A DNA stretch of 64,000 bases from Heliocidaris tuberculata (lineage: Eukaryota > Echinodermata > Echinoidea > Camarodonta > Echinometridae), in assembly GCA_025618425.1 (NCBI GenBank), contig CM046844.1, forward strand, positions 13,641,580 through 13,705,579, in the 5' to 3' direction. Below, piece after piece: positions 60,501-61,000 of this stretch; position 1 is the stretch's first letter, and the number at the start of each line of letters is the position of its first letter. The notes beneath the pieces were generated by a model. That model was not told the DNA's origin. It saw nothing but the letters and a program-made list of their open reading frames with translations, and searched no databases. Position numbers and translations under genes: made by a program.

Positions 60501-61000
60501 TATCGCTAGCTGCAAACAGTGTTGTTACAACATACATGTATGCAACAGAAATGGCTACCAGGAAAAGGATGCGAAAAAGGGTGTCATACACTGACCTACA
60601 CACAACAAAACTGTTAAAATCATATAAAGCACGCTAGTTGCGACTTTGTGACTAGATTTGTTTTATATTCATGGGATCATCTTTGGTTTAATGGGGTAAA
60701 ATATATTGTACTCACAGCATCCAAGTTCATCAGAGCCATCACTGCAGTCCGAGTACCCATCACAAATCTGGTTCCTGTCCAGGCAAGTTCCATCGGGACA
60801 CCTCTGCTGGTCGTATCTGCATCTCGGCGGGCAACCATCTTCGTCCGATGGAGAAAGGCAATGCTGGACACCATCGCAACGCAGGCGTAGTGATAGGCAT
60901 GTCCCAGAGTCCGAGCAAAAGAATTCCCGCGCTGGATCACACTCAAGTGCGGAAGTCGGGGTGACCGTTTCCACGAAAGGTGTAGTGGTCCCCACGATGA
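287..61000 (-). CDS. HSPG2: Perlecan-like basement-membrane proteoglycan gene, internal part (36 exons, both ends outside window)
   Basis: Seen: 36 exons on the minus strand joined in one open frame of 4576 nt (about 1525 codons), all with AG acceptor and GT donor and matching phases. Domains in order: LDLa x6, one Ig, then split-LE/LamB/LE cassettes x3. Known: LDLa, then Ig, then LamB-in-LE is the order of perlecan domains II and III; laminins lack the LDLa and Ig parts. Perlecan is a secreted heparan sulfate proteoglycan of basement membranes that binds laminin networks, nidogen and growth factors. Vertebrate perlecan has four LDLa modules, so six is more than usual. Not seen: start codon, signal peptide, SEA domain, SGD glycosaminoglycan sites, Ig array, laminin G domains and the 3' end; these would lie outside the window. 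Small or divergent exons, especially in the 28.9-kb intron, could have been missed. Confidence 0.9.
415..1845. other. Intron 35-36, with an unclassified repeat-like block at about 1100-1650
   Basis: Bases 415-1090 show nothing notable. Bases 1100-1650 are richer in CpG than the flanks and include the palindrome GAGCGTTTcaAAACGCTC near 1520-1538. AAGGTAG appears near both ends. This looks like a decayed mobile element, but no termini or coding sequence could be fixed. Confidence 0.4.
1846..1959 (-). CDS. HSPG2: Perlecan exon 35: LE domain parts
   Basis: 114 nt, phase 0-0. [16 protein letters not shown], then [20 protein letters not shown]. Paralogue of exon 24. Confidence 0.93.
2070..3015. 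repeat. Large CAT/CAC microsatellite (minisatellite-like)
   Basis: About 945 bp of CAC, CAT and TAC triplets. There is a higher-order unit of about 51-54 bp built on 'catcatcattaccaccatc' followed by 'actatcaccatcaa', repeated more than ten times with small changes. It fills most of intron 34-35. The long ORFs on both strands across it are artefacts of the triplet period. Confidence 0.95.
3039..3121 (-). CDS. HSPG2: Perlecan exon 34: LamB 3 end and second half of split LE
   Basis: 83 nt, phase 1 to 0. [20 protein letters not shown], then YLGLSCE. It is shorter than exons 13 and 23 (112 nt) because its first residues are in exon 33. The large CAT/CAC microsatellite begins about 20 nt past the donor. 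Confidence 0.92.
3122..3558. other. Intron 33-34
   Basis: 437 bp of AT-rich intron. I see no repeat or extra exon. Confidence 0.8.
3559..3706 (-). CDS. HSPG2: Perlecan exon 33: LamB 3, part 4 (intron shifted downstream)
   Basis: 148 nt, phase 0 to 1. [20 protein letters not shown], then [12 protein letters not shown] and IRDISLDIA. In cassette 2 the sequence IRDISMDIA begins the next exon instead. A decayed copy of the start of this exon lies in the upstream intron near 4010-4066. Confidence 0.92.
3776..4432. repeat. GAA/GAAGAA-rich purine tract in intron 32-33
   Basis: Degenerate (GAA)n and (GAR)n on the plus strand over about 640 bp, so polypyrimidine on the transcribed strand. It is interrupted near 4010-4066 by a decayed copy of part of exon 33. 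Long purine tracts can form triplexes, but no function is shown here. Confidence 0.85.
4006..4066 (-). pseudogene. Decayed duplicate of the first third of perlecan exon 33
   Basis: 'atgctccctggttgccgg' is identical to part of exon 33, and the flanks align. Translated on the minus strand it gives [18 protein letters not shown], against [20 protein letters not shown] in the true exon. An AG sits near the expected acceptor, but there is no downstream donor and the similarity stops after about 20 residues. It is a partial exon duplication inside the intron before the real exon. Confidence 0.75.
4438..4521 (-). CDS. HSPG2: Perlecan exon 32: LamB 3, part 3
   Basis: 84 nt (28 codons), phase 0-0. 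[20 protein letters not shown] to VAFQIVE. Acceptor tttccttag, donor GTATGG. Confidence 0.9.
4522..4931. other. Intron 31-32
   Basis: 410 bp with no recognisable repeat or coding signal. Confidence 0.75.
4932..5027 (-). CDS. HSPG2: Perlecan exon 31: LamB 3, part 2
   Basis: 96 nt, phase 0-0. [20 protein letters not shown], ending NDVEIT. Donor GTAAGT. Confidence 0.92.
5211..5290 (+). mobile_element. 80-bp TTAA-flanked palindromic element, copy 1
   Basis: Begins TTAACCCATTG and ends CAACGGGTTAA, with 'gggaaccgggtggctcctg' and 'tattaagcctatgggaat' inside. The same sequence occurs on the opposite strand at 57298-57373 and at 52090-52169. It is a miniature inverted-repeat element with TTAA at both ends. 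The rest of intron 30-31 (5028-5474) is plain. Confidence 0.75.
5475..5663 (-). CDS. HSPG2: Perlecan exon 30: LamB 3, part 1
   Basis: 189 nt (63 codons), phase 0-0. [20 protein letters not shown], ending [18 protein letters not shown]. The donor GTACCT is unusual, but the exon end aligns exactly with exons 9 and 19. Confidence 0.9.
6190..6297. repeat. CTGAA pentanucleotide repeat
   Basis: 'gaactgaactgaactgaact' and variants, next to exon 29 in the 659-bp intron 29-30. More degenerate CTGAA/CTAAA words extend back to about 5860. Confidence 0.85.
6323..6463 (-). CDS. HSPG2: Perlecan exon 29: first half of split LE (cassette 3)
   Basis: 141 nt, phase 0-0. [20 protein letters not shown], then [19 protein letters not shown]. 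The adjacent intron has a CTGAA-type pentamer repeat right after the donor. Confidence 0.92.
6560..7192 (+). mobile_element. Composite dispersed repeat, copy 1 (two internal units)
   Basis: Shares its full length with 16740-17662. It starts 'caagtgaatgagtaaatt' with the palindrome ATTACGCAaTGCGTAAT, then 'gtccccgccggaagtgcag', then two ~146-bp units ('ttttgaataaatttgcat' ... 'ggaagcccccacccagccc'). A GGAC/CA microsatellite (7075-7145) follows, then 'agtcccctcgcgaatttcg' and an end in CAGGGACAA. The GTCCCC at the start and GGGGAC at the end (clearer in copy 2) suggest inverted termini. Non-coding. Confidence 0.8.
7555..7622 (-). CDS. HSPG2: Perlecan exon 28: LE segment (3' piece), end of cassette 2
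   Basis: 68 nt, phase 1 to 0. [14 protein letters not shown], then FDGRCDCK. It corresponds to the second half of exon 17. Donor GTAAGC. Confidence 0.88.
8362..8420 (-). CDS. HSPG2: Perlecan exon 27: LE segment (5' piece of a split counterpart)
   Basis: 59 nt, phase 2 to 1. [20 protein letters not shown]. It corresponds to the first half of exon 17. The acceptor context (ttacctaaag) lacks a strong pyrimidine tract, but the phase and protein match are exact. Confidence 0.85.
8966..9052 (-). CDS. HSPG2: Perlecan exon 26: short LE segment
   Basis: 87 nt, phase 2-2. [20 protein letters not shown] then GYIGRRCE. Paralogous to exon 16. The donor is GTCAGT, a weaker but acceptable site. Confidence 0.92.
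9596..9717 (-). CDS. HSPG2: Perlecan exon 25: LE domain parts
   Basis: 122 nt, phase 0 to 2. [20 protein letters not shown], then [13 protein letters not shown]. The tail CPLAIPSN is the same as in exon 36. Confidence 0.93.
10225..10338 (-). CDS. HSPG2: Perlecan exon 24: LE domain parts
   Basis: 114 nt (38 codons), phase 0-0. [16 protein letters not shown], then [20 protein letters not shown]. Very close to exon 35 in sequence and identical in length. Confidence 0.93.
10789..10900 (-). CDS. HSPG2: Perlecan exon 23: LamB 2 end and second half of split LE
   Basis: 112 nt, phase 2 to 0, acceptor ttcatacag. [17 protein letters not shown], then [15 protein letters not shown]. The IRDIS(M/L)DIA string lies in exon 33 in cassette 3, so the intron position differs there. 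Confidence 0.92.
11040..11280. repeat. ATC/ATT trinucleotide repeat in intron 22-23
   Basis: (ATC)n with ATT interruptions, with the purest run at 11085-11125, continuing as imperfect repeats to about 11280. The rest of the intron is plain. Confidence 0.9.
11455..11573 (-). CDS. HSPG2: Perlecan exon 22: LamB 2, part 4
   Basis: 119 nt, phase 0 to 2. [20 protein letters not shown] is the conserved LamB segment, shared with exon 33 as [20 protein letters not shown]. Confidence 0.92.
12045..12137 (-). CDS. HSPG2: Perlecan exon 21: LamB 2, part 3
   Basis: 93 nt (31 codons), phase 0-0, [13 protein letters not shown] to FSVPFLE. Acceptor ttcttgtag, donor GTAAGA. Confidence 0.9.
12717..12812 (-). 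CDS. HSPG2: Perlecan exon 20: LamB 2, part 2
   Basis: 96 nt (32 codons), phase 0-0. [20 protein letters not shown], ending DVPDVEIS. Same length as exon 31, with the same VEI(S/T) ending. Confidence 0.92.
13147..13332 (-). CDS. HSPG2: Perlecan exon 19: LamB 2, part 1
   Basis: 186 nt (62 codons), phase 0-0, acceptor ttcaccag, donor GTAAGG. Ends [18 protein letters not shown]. Includes one N-glycosylation sequon, ENVTS. Confidence 0.92.
13500..14440. repeat. CACCCT/CCCACA-type minisatellite filling intron 18-19
   Basis: About 940 bp of C-rich degenerate repeats: (CACCCT)n, then CCCACACC, grading into CATCAC triplets at 14230-14440. A ~125-bp block containing 'tcatcctcaccctcacc' and 'cttcccctcaatctcatcc' is present twice (about 13910-13965 and 14055-14110), so a higher-order duplication exists. 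Open frames on either strand here are repeat artefacts. Confidence 0.9.
14455..14595 (-). CDS. HSPG2: Perlecan exon 18: first half of split LE (cassette 2)
   Basis: 141 nt (47 codons), phase 0-0. [20 protein letters not shown] then [20 protein letters not shown]. Same length and phase as exon 29. Confidence 0.92.
14640..14815. repeat. GA-rich purine tract in intron 17-18
   Basis: About 175 bp of nearly pure purine (GAGAGAGG, GGGGAGAG), a polypyrimidine stretch in the transcript sense. It occupies half of the 340-bp intron. Confidence 0.9.
14936..15056 (-). CDS. HSPG2: Perlecan exon 17: LE domain parts, end of cassette 1
   Basis: 121 nt, phase 2 to 0. [16 protein letters not shown] then [17 protein letters not shown]. 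The matching region of cassette 2 is cut into two exons (27 and 28) by an extra intron. Confidence 0.9.
15057..15532. other. Intron 16-17
   Basis: 476 bp with no identifiable feature. Confidence 0.7.
15533..15619 (-). CDS. HSPG2: Perlecan exon 16: short LE segment
   Basis: 87 nt, phase 2-2. Encodes [20 protein letters not shown] and then GYAGRQCE. It is identical in length and phase to exon 26. Confidence 0.92.
15975..16368 (+). mobile_element. 394-bp TTAA-flanked inverted-repeat element, copy 1
   Basis: Left end TTAAGGGATTTGGTAACTTT, then GTGGAGGCTTGAT; right end ATCAAGCCTCTACAAAG, then TTACCAAATCACTTTAA. The two ends are inverted copies over about 30 bp. A central palindrome, GCGTATGGCCATACGC, lies near 16147. 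The reverse-oriented second copy is at 32492-32873. No coding sequence, so non-autonomous. Confidence 0.88.
16481..16599 (-). CDS. HSPG2: Perlecan exon 15: LE domain parts
   Basis: 119 nt, phase 0 to 2. [20 protein letters not shown] is a textbook LE segment; it is followed by [13 protein letters not shown], continued in exon 16 as QFSPTC. Counterparts are exons 25 and 36. Confidence 0.92.
16740..17662 (+). mobile_element. Composite dispersed repeat, copy 2 (four internal units)
   Basis: Same element as 6560-7192, but with four copies of the internal unit beginning at about 16950, 17104, 17245 and 17392 (periods 154, 141 and 147). These are followed by GGAC and CA microsatellites (17551-17603) and the end 'cggcggggac'. 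The start 'gtccccgccg' is the exact reverse complement of that end. Both copies sit in the same gene and in the same orientation. Confidence 0.85.
17754..17873 (-). CDS. HSPG2: Perlecan exon 14: LE domain parts
   Basis: 120 nt (40 codons), phase 0-0. Contains [27 protein letters not shown] and TGRCE: the tail of one LE domain and the head of the next. Counterparts are exons 24 and 35. Confidence 0.92.
18324..18435 (-). CDS. HSPG2: Perlecan exon 13: LamB 1 end and second half of split LE
   Basis: 112 nt, phase 2 to 0. Begins [12 protein letters not shown] (last LamB strand) and ends [16 protein letters not shown], which closes the split LE domain opened in exon 8. Same length as exon 23. Confidence 0.92.
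18882..19042 (-). CDS. HSPG2: Perlecan exon 12: LamB 1, part 4
   Basis: 161 nt, phase 0 to 2. Contains [20 protein letters not shown] then KATYSY, matching the R-E-x-L-M-x-A-L-x-x-x-x-x-I-x-I-R-A-x-Y helix/strand of LamB. The Gly-rich insert [12 protein letters not shown] makes it the longest of the three counterparts. The insert contains an RGD tripeptide (GGRGDVE); integrin binding is possible but untested. Confidence 0.9.
19668..19751 (-). CDS. HSPG2: Perlecan exon 11: LamB 1, part 3
   Basis: 84 nt (28 codons), phase 0-0, starting GNGMTLSYQ and ending VPLTE. The G-N-G/D-I-x-L opening is shared with exons 21 and 32. Confidence 0.88.
20202..20288 (-). CDS. HSPG2: Perlecan exon 10: LamB 1, part 2
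   Basis: 87 nt, phase 0-0. Carries [14 protein letters not shown], the LamB core motif YGGxLxY, then a variable loop. Counterparts are exons 20 and 31 (96 nt each). Confidence 0.9.
20366..20958. mobile_element. 593-bp TTAA-flanked foldback element
   Basis: Left end TTAAAGGGCAATCCAACCTT; right end GGTTGGATTTCCCTTTAA. The inverted similarity extends well inward: 'gtggacaactctcccattt' at left matches the reverse of 'aatgggaaagttgtccac' at right. It is non-coding and of the TTAAAGG class, as known for T2/Kolobok-type miniature elements. Confidence 0.85.
20985..21260. repeat. ATC/ATT trinucleotide repeat in intron 9-10
   Basis: (ATC)n with an internal ~54-bp duplication ('accatcagcattatagccat' twice). 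It begins directly after the foldback element and runs up to the exon 9 donor. Confidence 0.9.
21266..21472 (-). CDS. HSPG2: Perlecan exon 9: LamB 1, part 1
   Basis: 207 nt (69 codons), phase 0-0, acceptor tctcctctag, donor GTATGA. Ends with the conserved [13 protein letters not shown] of laminin IV type A domains. The intron downstream holds an ATC microsatellite starting close to the donor. Confidence 0.9.
21757..21835. repeat. Foldback hairpin in intron 8-9
   Basis: 'tcgcataagtgtggggatag' is followed about 20 bases later by 'gcgttatccccttttt' and 'acactgatgcga', an imperfect inverted repeat with arms of about 33 bases. Possibly another miniature element. The rest of the intron to 22095 is plain. 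Confidence 0.65.
22096..22230. repeat. 31-34 bp tandem repeat next to the exon 8 donor
   Basis: Four to five copies of GGGAGCGTCTTTTTATTTGT plus a variable 'atcacagcg'-like tail, at 22101, 22135, 22166, 22197 and a partial at 22224. It ends about 20 bp from the donor of exon 8. The spacers are not unique, so this is a minisatellite, not a CRISPR array. Confidence 0.85.
22249..22373 (-). CDS. HSPG2: Perlecan exon 8: first half of split LE domain (cassette 1)
   Basis: 125 nt, phase 1 to 0. Encodes [20 protein letters not shown], the half-LE signature that precedes a LamB domain. Its counterparts are exons 18 and 29. The donor is GTGAGT, and a short tandem repeat begins about 20 nt into the following intron. 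Confidence 0.9.
22374..22873. other. Intron 7-8
   Basis: 500 bp without a recognisable feature. Confidence 0.7.
22874..23015 (-). CDS. HSPG2: Perlecan exon 7: second half of Ig domain
   Basis: 142 nt, phase 0 to 1. Carries [19 protein letters not shown], the typical L-x-I/V...D-x-G-x-Y-x-C motif of the E-F strands with the second disulfide cysteine. It matches the single Ig domain that sits between the LDLa and LamB regions in vertebrate perlecan. Confidence 0.92.
23275..23640. repeat. GGA/GAA-rich purine tract in intron 6-7
   Basis: Degenerate AGGAAG/GGAGAA sequence on the plus strand, so a CT-rich stretch of about 360 nt in the transcript between the two Ig half-exons. Open frames on the minus strand are compositional. 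Confidence 0.8.
23650..23789 (-). CDS. HSPG2: Perlecan exon 6: first half of Ig domain
   Basis: 140 nt, phase 1 to 0, donor GTAAGT. Encodes the A to C strands of an I-set/C2 Ig fold: [13 protein letters not shown] supplies the first disulfide cysteine and ISWRLNWG the buried tryptophan. The domain is split by a phase-0 intron after the C strand, a common split in I-set domains. Confidence 0.9.
23790..24430. other. Intron 5-6
   Basis: AT-rich, nothing notable. Confidence 0.7.
24431..24562 (-). CDS. HSPG2: Perlecan exon 5: LDLa domain 6
   Basis: 132 nt (44 codons), phase 1-1, acceptor ttttccag, donor GTAAGC. It starts with the short linker TAAPGSP, then a six-cysteine LDLa with [16 protein letters not shown]. 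The glycine of DGSDE is Arg here. It is the last LDLa before the Ig domain. Confidence 0.92.
24563..26513. other. Intron 4-5, containing a TA dinucleotide repeat
   Basis: 1951 bp. The only clear feature is a pure (TA)n run of about 56 bp at 25737-25792. No extra LDLa exon was seen. Confidence 0.75.
26514..26630 (-). CDS. HSPG2: Perlecan exon 4: LDLa domain 5
   Basis: 117 nt (39 codons), phase 1-1, acceptor gatgcacag, donor GTATGT. Six cysteines with [16 protein letters not shown], the canonical calcium-binding box. Two decayed copies of its 5' half lie just upstream, at 26750-26835 and 26990-27076; see those entries. Confidence 0.92.
26750..26835 (-). pseudogene. Decoy copy 1 of LDLa exon 4 (5' half with acceptor)
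   Basis: 'cacttgcgttgctctgtgca' is identical to exon 4 and its acceptor, and 'accacactggaactcgtttgg' also matches with changes. On the minus strand after the acceptor it still reads [16 protein letters not shown], the first half of an LDLa domain. The second half and donor are replaced by unrelated sequence, so it cannot encode a full module. Confidence 0.8.
26990..27076 (-). pseudogene. Decoy copy 2 of LDLa exon 4, more decayed
   Basis: Matches exon 4 at 'cagatcttctgggcaca' and the following 'ctaccagactggaact'. The acceptor has become gcattag, and the first cysteine codon and the reading frame are lost. Spacing between the equivalent 'gcatcaat' marks is 193 and 240 bp, so the three blocks form a tandem array that includes flanking intron ('ggaaacaaaggacacaaaa'). 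Confidence 0.75.
27529..27771 (-). CDS. HSPG2: Perlecan exon 3: Pro/Thr-rich linker plus LDLa domain 4
   Basis: 243 nt (81 codons), phase 1-1, acceptor tcctttcag, donor GTAAGT. The first 42 or so residues are rich in Pro, Thr, Ser and Ala (for example [19 protein letters not shown]), a mucin-like spacer that is probably O-glycosylated (inference). A complete LDLa module with [16 protein letters not shown] follows. The linker coding sequence is much richer in GC than the surrounding introns. Confidence 0.92.
27805..28059 (-). CDS. Unrecognised 84-codon open frame in intron 2-3
   Basis: The translation (with [20 protein letters not shown] and [20 protein letters not shown]) has a protein-like composition, unlike the low-complexity frames elsewhere. 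The frame stays open upstream of the first ATG as far as 'tccgtcag', which could be a splice acceptor. I do not recognise the family. It is most likely a remnant of a mobile-element gene; it could also be chance. No promoter or partner exon was found. Confidence 0.25.
   Translation of the reverse strand: MGRDVQAWMVPRFYEALKRAASDQFTHVFFAYFIKKIALDVLKLARGLHDKATAEKCEVDPIHIEVIIGLNREGIRLFVTMHDG
28060..30640. other. Intron 2-3, middle part
   Basis: Low-complexity spots only: GAGAGA at 28209-28224, T- and G-runs at 28482-28533, GTGAGTGGGTGG repeats at 28957-28984, and a TA run at 30316-30346. Otherwise AT-rich, with no coding signal. Confidence 0.65.
30648..30870. repeat. Cluster of interleaved short direct and inverted repeats
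   Basis: The word AAGGACCGCTATTCATA and its reverse complement TATGAATAGCGGTCCTTAT, plus shorter variants, occur about ten times in alternating orientation within 220 bp. The cluster can form several alternative hairpins. Confidence 0.8.
31735..31848 (-). CDS. HSPG2: Perlecan exon 2: LDLa domain 3
   Basis: 114 nt (38 codons), phase 1-1, acceptor tcccgcag after a pyrimidine tract, donor GTAAGT. Six cysteines, with the core [16 protein letters not shown]; the usual G of DGSDE is replaced (DQTDE). It is separated from the preceding exon by about 28.9 kb, the longest intron seen. Confidence 0.9.
32492..32873 (-). mobile_element. TTAA-flanked inverted-repeat element, copy 2
   Basis: Reverse-oriented copy of 15975-16368. 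Ends are TTAAAGTGATTTGGTAACTT and AAAGTTACCGAATCCCTTTAA, with the same central GCGTATGGCCATACGC. About 380 bp, non-coding. It lies in the giant intron. Confidence 0.88.
32874..38101. other. Giant intron 1-2: stretch without clear elements
   Basis: Mostly unique-looking AT-rich sequence. A CT-rich microsatellite lies at 35518-35640 and a C-run at 35850-35860. Open frames here are short and not protein-like. No LDLa-type exon was found by eye. Confidence 0.55.
38102..38487 (+). mobile_element. ~370-bp inverted-repeat element, copy 1
   Basis: Starts TTAAAGATCAAGTTGAGTTC and ends CCCAGATCTCAACCTACCCTTTCAG. It matches 47642-48015 and 56780-57147 along its length, with 'gagcaatccttttcagggg' in common. 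The right-hand TTAA is mutated here. Confidence 0.85.
39270..39310. repeat. C-run and CA dinucleotide repeat
   Basis: CCCCCCCCCC followed by (CA)n, about 40 bp. Confidence 0.9.
39661..39718. mobile_element. GAGCCAGAAGGGC-type hairpin element, copy 1 (diverged)
   Basis: 'gtcaaagggcatagactctg' and 'taacgtccttctgactc', weakly inverted. Recognised by comparison with the better copies at 45511-45595 and 48019-48102. Confidence 0.6.
41329..41346. promoter_or_regulatory. Two adjacent CRE palindromes, left side of the THAP element
   Basis: TGACGTCA occurs twice, ten bases apart (41329-41336 and 41339-41346). This is the consensus for CREB/ATF factors. It lies about 170 bp inside the left terminus and upstream of the plus-strand ORF at 41497. 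Confidence 0.55.
41497..41649 (+). CDS. Exon-like ORF inside the THAP element
   Basis: After a pyrimidine-rich acceptor-like 'cttcttcag', the frame reads [20 protein letters not shown], then an acidic Ser/Thr-rich tail, and stops at 41647. With the internal ATG it gives a 32-residue peptide. The composition looks like a real N-terminal exon, but I cannot assign a family. It converges with the THAP exon on the other strand. Confidence 0.35.
   Translation, partial: TEEIKEELGARPYLFEPDMSDSDYMTETSLISITEKISTGDLGIITSNSF
42040..42316 (-). pseudogene. THAP zinc-finger exon, frameshifted
   Basis: From the ATG at 42316 it reads [20 protein letters not shown], then RRKWTSKV and [10 protein letters not shown]. 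After a one-base frame break near 42158-42164 it continues [15 protein letters not shown] and [10 protein letters not shown]. These are the parts of a THAP domain: C-x4-C, the conserved Trp residues, C-x2-H (CSEH), and the terminal AVPTIF-like box (AIPKI). THAP domains bind DNA in P-element- and Kolobok-type transposases and in host factors. The extra base could be decay or a sequencing error. A possible donor (GTATCT) follows near 42035. Confidence 0.75.
42421..42480 (-). promoter_or_regulatory. Promoter-like block upstream of the THAP exon
   Basis: On the minus strand, upstream of the THAP ATG: CTCCGCCCCC (GC box), TTTTAAA (weak TATA-like), then TGACGTGTGACGTCA (half and full CRE). The order and spacing fit a promoter firing inward from the right end of the element. 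This is inference from motifs only. Confidence 0.45.
43612..44100. mobile_element. TTAA-flanked inverted-repeat element (CTCTTTCAGTGCC family)
   Basis: Left TTAACTCTTTCAGTGCC; right GGCACAGTAAGAGTTAA, inverted with three mismatches. Near the left end is the palindrome GTCACATATATGTGAC. About 489 bp, non-coding. Confidence 0.72.
45403..45465. mobile_element. Hairpin element, copy 2
   Basis: 'gagagccagacgaaggttaa' with the inverted 'ttaatgaccttctggctctc', arms of about 20 bases. Confidence 0.75.
45511..45595. mobile_element. Hairpin element, copy 3 (best preserved)
   Basis: ATATCGTCTCTTTGGAGCCA, then GAGGGACGTTAACTC, faces GAGTTAATGCCCTTCTGGCT, then CCGAACAGACGATAT. Arms are 35 bases with five or so mismatches around a ~15-base loop. 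It lies within 60 bp of copy 2. Confidence 0.85.
45666..45815 (+). mobile_element. CCCCGTTTCATAAAACTTG family, copy 1
   Basis: 'ccccgtttcataaaacttgt', then 'gcatctgattggctgagagc', and an eroded right end ('gatgaaacactcccc'). Same family as 46141-46215 and the complete copy at 54344-54485. Confidence 0.75.
45845..45928. repeat. Telomere-like CCCTAA repeats
   Basis: CTAACCCTAACCCT near 45871 and CCCTAACCCTAACCCT near 45911, with degenerate AACCTAA between. These are interstitial copies of the metazoan telomere hexamer; far too short to be a telomere. Confidence 0.75.
46141..46215 (+). mobile_element. CCCCGTTTCATAAAACTTG family, truncated copy 2
   Basis: Only the left end and the 'gcatctgactggctgaga' segment are present. 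Confidence 0.7.
47444..47633. mobile_element. 190-bp foldback element (GGCCTGAATTTACAAAGG family)
   Basis: Left 'ggcctgaatttacaaagg' plus 'aggtttaaacc'; right 'ggtttaaacctttgtgaatt' plus 'cgggcc', inverted. The centre is CpG-rich, with 'gtgcgcac' and 'gggcgcgc'. It ends about 10 bp before the TTAA element at 47642. Confidence 0.78.
47642..48015 (+). mobile_element. ~370-bp TTAA-flanked element, copy 2
   Basis: TTAAAGATAAAGTTGAGTTT at left and CTCGACCTTCTCTTTAA at right, inverted ends. Matches 38102-38487 and 56780-57147. Confidence 0.87.
48019..48102. mobile_element. Hairpin element, copy 4
   Basis: 'attttgtctgtttggagcca' and 'gaagggcattaa' face 'ttaacgtccttctggcacc' and 'aaacagacaatat'. 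It directly abuts the end of the preceding TTAA element. Confidence 0.82.
48110..51640. other. Giant intron: mixed stretch
   Basis: Mostly unassigned AT-rich sequence. 49740-49790 ('tttttatagtgctcatatcc' ... 'caaggtgctcaa') resembles the dispersed repeat at 53021-53260. At 50733-51225 the ends 'cttaaagtgattgattaact' and 'aagttaatcaatgcctttaa' are inverted, so this may be another ~490-bp TTAA-type element with a GC-rich core near 50890-51000. Confidence 0.5.
51641..52088. mobile_element. Foldback element between 12-bp direct repeats, with tRNA-like B box
   Basis: TGTGAACCTCCT at 51641-51652 and 52077-52088 brackets a segment whose ends are inverted over about 60 bp ('tttctgtcaggacttgc' against 'gcaaatcctgacagaaa', then 'gagagggcagtatttgagc' against 'gctcaaatactgccctctc'). 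In the middle, 'tgtggcgcattcgg' and GAGTTCGAGACTC resemble A and B boxes of an RNA polymerase III promoter (about 51820-51890). It is either a tRNA-derived element or two copies joined head to head. The ~180-codon frame across it is not protein-like. Confidence 0.65.
52090..52169 (-). mobile_element. 80-bp TTAA-flanked palindromic element, copy 2
   Basis: TTAACCCAGAAACTACCGAA at left, CAAGGGGTTAA at right, sharing 'gaattctcaaattcccatag' with the copy at 57298. It is inserted right beside the preceding foldback element. Confidence 0.7.
53021..53260. repeat. Dispersed repeat with AAT microsatellite and 'atatagtgccaaatccactc' motif
   Basis: (AAT)n at 53024-53043, then 'cttatatagtgccaaatcc', 'gagtgctcaaggcgcatg', then an A/T-rich tail. 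Repeats of this shape are common in invertebrate genomes (from memory). A related start is seen near 49740. Confidence 0.5.
53461..53548. mobile_element. Hairpin element, copy 5
   Basis: 'ggaagggcgttaactctg' faces 'attactgcccttccgg'; the outer arms are partly eroded. Confidence 0.7.
54344..54485. mobile_element. 142-bp miniature inverted-repeat element with perfect 19-bp ends
   Basis: CCCTGTTTCATAAAACTTG at left and its exact reverse complement CAAGTTTTATGAAACAGGG at right. Shared core 'gcatccgattggctgagagc'. It is the intact member of the family at 45666 and 46141. Confidence 0.88.
54553..54590. repeat. GA dinucleotide repeat
   Basis: Pure (AG)n of about 36 bp, followed by looser AGAGAC-rich sequence to about 54870. 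Confidence 0.9.
56780..57147 (+). mobile_element. ~370-bp TTAA-flanked element, copy 3
   Basis: TTAAAGATACAATGTAAAGTTGAG at left (an extra 'caatgta' against the other copies) and CAGAACTCAACCTTCCCTTTAA at right. TTAA is intact at both ends. Confidence 0.87.
57298..57373 (-). mobile_element. 80-bp palindromic element, copy 3
   Basis: Reverse orientation of 5211-5290: 'gaattctctaattcccatag', 'gcttaatacaggaaccaccc', ending 'caactggttaa'. The left TTAA is lost (CCTGTTGAC). Confidence 0.72.
57437..57837. mobile_element. 401-bp TTAA-flanked element (CCCTTTCGTGACA family)
   Basis: TTAACCCTTTCGTGACATC at left; GTCACGAAAGGGTTTGATTAA at right. The 14-base core AACCCTTTCGTGAC is a perfect inverted match. 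Immediately after it, CCCTTCCAGTGCC resembles the start of the 43612 element, so two elements may sit back to back. Confidence 0.8.
58105..58484. mobile_element. 380-bp TTAA-flanked element (GTACCAATCACC family)
   Basis: TTAAATGGGTACCAATCACC at left; GGTGATTGGTACACTTTAA at right. The inverted match covers about 25 bases including the A-rich extension. A CpG-rich core lies near 58255-58320 ('gttccgcggcggtcatt'). Confidence 0.83.
59344..59423. mobile_element. Hairpin element, copy 6
   Basis: 'tcgtctattcagtgtcagaa' and 'cggcattaactctg' face 'cttaatgcccttctgactcc' and 'aaaaagaca'. Confidence 0.75.
60716..61000 (-). CDS. HSPG2: Perlecan exon 1 of window: two LDLa domains
   Basis: 285 nt, phase 1 to phase 1, acceptor ctatacag, donor GTGAGT. 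A short Thr-rich stretch ([14 protein letters not shown]) precedes two six-cysteine LDLa modules. The second has the standard calcium motif [13 protein letters not shown]. The first has [13 protein letters not shown], so an acidic ligand of the usual DCxDGSDE box is lost. All other LDLa exons here carry a single module; this one is a fused pair. The upstream exon is not in view. Confidence 0.92.
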
